From positions 1,251,661 through 1,315,660 of the forward strand of contig NZ_KB900539.1 of the NCBI RefSeq assembly GCF_000378945.1: DNA of 64,000 nt. Direction: 5' to 3'. The DNA is from Methyloversatilis universalis EHg5 (GTDB lineage Bacteria; Pseudomonadota; Gammaproteobacteria; Burkholderiales; Rhodocyclaceae). The first letter of the stretch is position 1. Each line of letters begins with the position of its first letter. Below the pieces are notes generated by a model that had not been told where the DNA came from, searched no databases, and saw only the letters and a program-made list of their open reading frames with translations. Of this stretch, positions 61,617-64,000 are shown piece after piece. Position numbers and translations under genes: made by a program.

Positions 61617-63133
61617 CGTGCGAACTCCAGTACGGTGCGGCGGCAGGCCGGTACGCGCAGCAGCAGCCGGGTGCCGCCGCCCTCGCGACCGCTGGCCTCG
61701 AAGCGGCCGTTCAGGTGGGCGACCCGCTCGCGGATGCCGCGCAGGCCGAATGATTTGGGCTTGTTCAGGTCGGCCGTCGACAGGCCGCGGCCGTCGTCGG
61801 CAATTTCAAGCACGATGTCGTCGTCTTCCTGGGTCATGCGTACCTCGACCCTGTGCGCCTGCGCATGCTTGGACACATTGGTGAGCGCTTCCTGGAACAC
61901 GCGGAACAGCGCGATCGACGTTTCTTCGTCCGCCTCGATATCGTGGTCCACGCACAGCAGCTCGCACTGCAGGCCGGTGCGGGCAGCGAAGTCTTCAGCG
62001 TGGCTTTCCACCGCCGGCGCCAGGCCGAATTCCTTCAGGATGCCCGGACGCAGTTCGCGCGCGATGCGGCCCACCGTCAGAATCGCGTCATCGACCAGTT
62101 TGCCCATGCTGTCCGAACGCTTGCGGATGGCCTCCGGGTCGGCGGTGGTCTTGCTCGCCAGCAGCGACACCTCGAACTTCAGCGCCACCAGCAGGCCGCC
62201 CAGCTCGTCGTGAATGTCGCGCGCGATGCGCTCACGTTCCTCTTCCTTCGCCATCTGCAGGTGGGACGACAGTTCGGCCAGCTGGCCACGCGACTGGCGC
62301 AGTTCGCGCTCGGTCAGCTTGCTCTGCGTGATGTTGGAAACGATGCCTTCCCAGATCGGCACGCCGGATGCCAGCAGCCGTGGCGACGAACGCAGGTTCA
62401 CCCATTTCACGTCGCCGTCCGGCAGGCGGATGCGGCCTTCCCAGTTCACCGTCGACTGCGACTGGGCGGACTGTTTCATCGCCCGGTTCAGTTCCGGCAT
62501 GTCCTCCGGCACCACCATTTCAAGAAAGCGGCTGGGTTGCGCGATCAGATCGGTCGGCTTCAGGCCGAGCAGTGCCAGACAGCCGTCACTGACGAACAGG
62601 AAGCGCCAGCCGCCGTCGTCGTGCCGCAGCAGCTGGAACACCATGCCCGGAATGTTGGCGGCCAGCGCCCGGAAGCGCGCCTCGCTGTCGCGTACCGCGT
62701 CGAGTGCGCTGTGCCGTTCGGCGCGGTTGCGTGCCTCGCGCATCTCGCGTTCGACCGCCGGCACCAGCCGGTCCAGATTGCCCTTGCTCAGATAGTCGTG
62801 AGCGCCGGCGCGCATCGCCGACACTGCGATGTCCTCTTCGATCACGCCGGATACGATGATGAAGGGCAGATCCAGGCCGAGTGCCTGCAGGATGCCCAGC
62901 GCGGCCATGGCCGAAAACTGCGGCATGTTGTGGTCGGACAGTACGGCGTCCCAGGTGCGCGCAGCCAGCGCTTCGCGCAGGCCGGCTTCGTCCTCGACCC
63001 GGGTCGAACGCACCGTGTAGCCGGCCTGGCGGAAGCGGTGCAGCAGCAGCAGTGCGTCGTCCTCCGAATCCTCGATCAGGAGAACGTTGAGCGTGCGCTG
63101 AGCCGTCTGGGTAGGCATGGTCGGATCGGGCAT
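61613..63133 (-). CDS. Cytoplasmic receiver-PAS-HisKA_3 sensor kinase
   Basis: The 506-residue protein starts with a receiver domain (Asp67 in VLSDHNMP, residues ~15-130), then a PAS domain (~150-270), a HisKA_3 dimerisation domain with His308 (ARDIHDELGG) and an HATPase domain with ALTNVSKHAQA, DDGRGL and SFGLRGIRERV. It has no membrane helices or signal peptide, so its cue is cytoplasmic or comes through phosphorelay from another kinase to its receiver. It forms a pair with the NarL-type regulator. Confidence 0.9.
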   Translation of the reverse strand: MPDPTMPTQTAQRTLNVLLIEDSEDDALLLLHRFRQAGYTVRSTRVEDEAGLREALAARTWDAVLSDHNMPQFSAMAALGILQALGLDLPFIIVSGVIEEDIAVSAMRAGAHDYLSKGNLDRLVPAVEREMREARNRAERHSALDAVRDSEARFRALAANIPGMVFQLLRHDDGGWRFLFVSDGCLALLGLKPTDLIAQPSRFLEMVVPEDMPELNRAMKQSAQSQSTVNWEGRIRLPDGDVKWVNLRSSPRLLASGVPIWEGIVSNITQSKLTERELRQSRGQLAELSSHLQMAKEEERERIARDIHDELGGLLVALKFEVSLLASKTTADPEAIRKRSDSMGKLVDDAILTVGRIARELRPGILKEFGLAPAVESHAEDFAARTGLQCELLCVDHDIEADEETSIALFRVFQEALTNVSKHAQAHRVEVRMTQEDDDIVLEIADDGRGLSTADLNKPKSFGLRGIRERVAHLNGRFEASGREGGGTRLLLRVPACRRTVLEFAR

Positions 63134-63240
63134 CGGCTGGGCCTTCGTCCGCGGCGACTTCGGTCGCCGCGCTGACGCGCGAAGGCATCGTTATGGGTGA
63201 CCGTGAGTTTAATCCATGCGGATTGAGCTGCGACAGGCGA

Positions 63241-63246
63241 TATAAT
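63241..63246 (+). promoter_or_regulatory. -10 box of the tRNA-Thr promoter
   Basis: A perfect TATAAT lies 11 bases before the tRNA. A good -35 is not visible at the normal distance: TTGAGC at 63223 is only 12 bases away. Confidence 0.5.
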
Positions 63247-63256
63247 CATGGCCGCC

Positions 63257-63332
63257 GCCGCTTTAGCTCAGTTGGTAGAGCAACCGCCTTGTAAGCGGTA
63301 GGTCGTCAGTTCGATTCCGACAAGCGGCACCA
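63257..63332 (+). tRNA. tRNA-Thr (anticodon TGT)
   Basis: A 76-base cloverleaf has the acceptor stem GCCGCTT/AAGCGGC, the D-loop GCTCAGTTGGTAGAGC, and the anticodon stem ACCGC/GCGGT with loop CTTGTAA, giving anticodon TGT (63290-63292). The T-arm has GTTCGATTC and CCA is encoded. It reads ACA codons. Confidence 0.97.
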
Positions 63333-63349
63333 GATTTATCAAGCAGATA

Positions 63350-63383
63350 GGCCAGTTCGCGAGGACTGGCCTTTTGCTTTTCT
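63350..63383 (+). terminator. Intrinsic terminator after tRNA-Thr
   Basis: GGCCAGT (63350-63356) pairs with ACTGGCC (63365-63371) and is followed by TTTTGCTTTT. Confidence 0.8.
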
Positions 63384-63742
63384 GCATTCGTGCAGCCCTG
63401 ATGCGGCCGGTTTCGGCCGGTTTCGGCCAATCGGCGGGATGGCCGTCTGTCGCAGCAGTGCCGTTTTCCGCCTGCATTGTCACCCGCCGGTCCAGGCGGT
63501 CAGCCGTGCCGGGTCTCCCCGTCGGTGGGCCGTACATCCCCTGCCGGAAGACCGCAGCTCGGCGCCGCTGGTACGGAATCTCCGCTTCGCCGTGCTGCAG
63601 CCCGACCCAAGCCAGGCTTCGCCAGCCTGAAAATCCGGCTCGAAGATGCCCCGGGCCGGCCGCGCGGCGTGTCTCTCATGACGGTGGCGGCAGCGCAGAC
63701 CATCGGCATTCGGTCATCCCTGACCGCGTCTGACAGGAAAGT
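63384..63742. other. Intergenic region without a supported gene
   Basis: Short frames here have no ribosome site or family features. I see only a run of CGGTTTCGGC repeats at 63407-63428 (GCCGGTTTCGGCCGGTTTCG) and nothing further before the palindrome at 63743. Confidence 0.4.
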
Positions 63743-63757
63743 GACAGCCTGGCTGTC
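63743..63757. promoter_or_regulatory. Palindrome before the terminal gene
   Basis: GACAGCC-T-GGCTGTC is a perfect 15-bp dyad 16 bases before the ATG at 63773. It may be an operator of the last gene; no known consensus is matched. Confidence 0.35.
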
Positions 63758-63772
63758 TAGACTGTGCAGACC

Positions 63773-64000
63773 ATGTCCCATTCCGCACACCTCCTGCGTT
63801 CCCGCTGCCAGCATCGTGGCCTGCGACTCAGATTGTTGCTGCTTGCCTGCGCGCTCGGCCTGCTGCATCCGGCCCGCGACGCGCTGGCACAGACGGCGCC
63901 GCCCGAAAGCGCGCTCACGCTGCAGGCTGCCGAGACGCGGCTGCGTGAAGCCAGCCGAGACCTGCAGCGTGCGCGCCGTGACGTTGAACGTGCGCAGGCC
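63773..64000 (+). CDS. Exported coiled-coil protein, N-terminal part (3' end outside window)
   Basis: Only the first 76 codons are present. The product has a long basic N-terminus and a signal peptide core (LRLRLLLLACALGLL, cleavage near ALA-Q at residue ~39). It then turns into a helical heptad-like stretch (LQAAETRLREASRDLQRARR). The layout resembles periplasmic coiled-coil proteins such as EnvC-like amidase activators or efflux adaptors, but the fragment is too short to decide. No good ribosome site is seen before the ATG. Confidence 0.55.
   Translation, partial: MSHSAHLLRSRCQHRGLRLRLLLLACALGLLHPARDALAQTAPPESALTLQAAETRLREASRDLQRARRDVERAQA

Noticed and set aside
63268-63537. Minus-strand open frame of 89 residues ending in a GIELTTYRLQGGCSTN-like stretch
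   Set aside because: Its C-terminal part is antisense to tRNA-Thr; this is a well-known artefact in gene lists, and the rest has no ribosome site or family match.

Overview
The window is a high-GC chromosomal segment from a Gram-negative proteobacterium. PEP-CTERM proteins, c-type cytochromes, the ANTAR-controlled nitrate transporter, TorF-type porin and flagellar gene order together suggest a betaproteobacterium of the Rhodocyclales/Methyloversatilis type. That placement is inferred from gene content only; no rRNA or taxonomic search was possible.

Region 1 (1-4860): the 3' end of a SpoIIE-type phosphatase gene, a NasT-like ANTAR regulator, and a three-gene ABC transporter of the nitrate (NrtABD/CmpABD) class. 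The transporter is preceded by a sigma54 promoter, an NtrC-like site, and a leader with two A-N-N-G-N-N hexaloop hairpins overlapping an intrinsic terminator. This is the layout expected for ANTAR antitermination.

Region 2 (4860-9424): two PEP-CTERM genes, a long non-coding stretch and a diheme/triheme cytochrome c pair. Region 3 (9525-11885): heptose-phosphate adenylyltransferase, a ferritin-like protein, and a MerR-type B12 photoreceptor-like regulator (LitR/CarH). The regulator is divergent from a nine-gene, tightly overlapping operon (11977-19249) containing glutathione peroxidase, FAD oxidoreductase, DUF1365, cyclopropane-fatty-acid synthase, chalcone-isomerase-like, MFS, DUF3833 and SDR genes. 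Twin palindromes flank a near-consensus sigma70 promoter between them.

Region 4 (19259-31798): PepSY membrane protein and partner, aroC, a TonB-dependent receptor followed by two PEP-CTERM genes related to the one at 5799-6680, an Old Yellow Enzyme, a DUF1348/TetR pair, mtfA with a partner, and a 42-residue exported protein with an unusually long Shine-Dalgarno sequence. Region 5 (31903-37699): ethanolamine utilisation (eutR, permease, eutB, porin, eutC).

Region 6 (37831-60850): flagellar and c-di-GMP genes. fliFGHIJKLMN lie on the minus strand, fleSR-fliE on the plus strand, and fliC-flaG-fliD-fliS-fliT-fliK2-fhlB-pilZ on the minus strand, followed by a diguanylate cyclase. An MBL RNase-like gene and a DUF4394 PEP-CTERM gene lie between the two flagellar blocks. 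Region 7 (60966-64000): a two-component pair, tRNA-Thr(TGT), and the start of an exported coiled-coil protein cut by the window end.

The least described element is the family of three paralogous PEP-CTERM proteins. Two of its loci share a GTAGGA-N5-TCCTAC palindrome, and one lies directly behind a TonB receptor.
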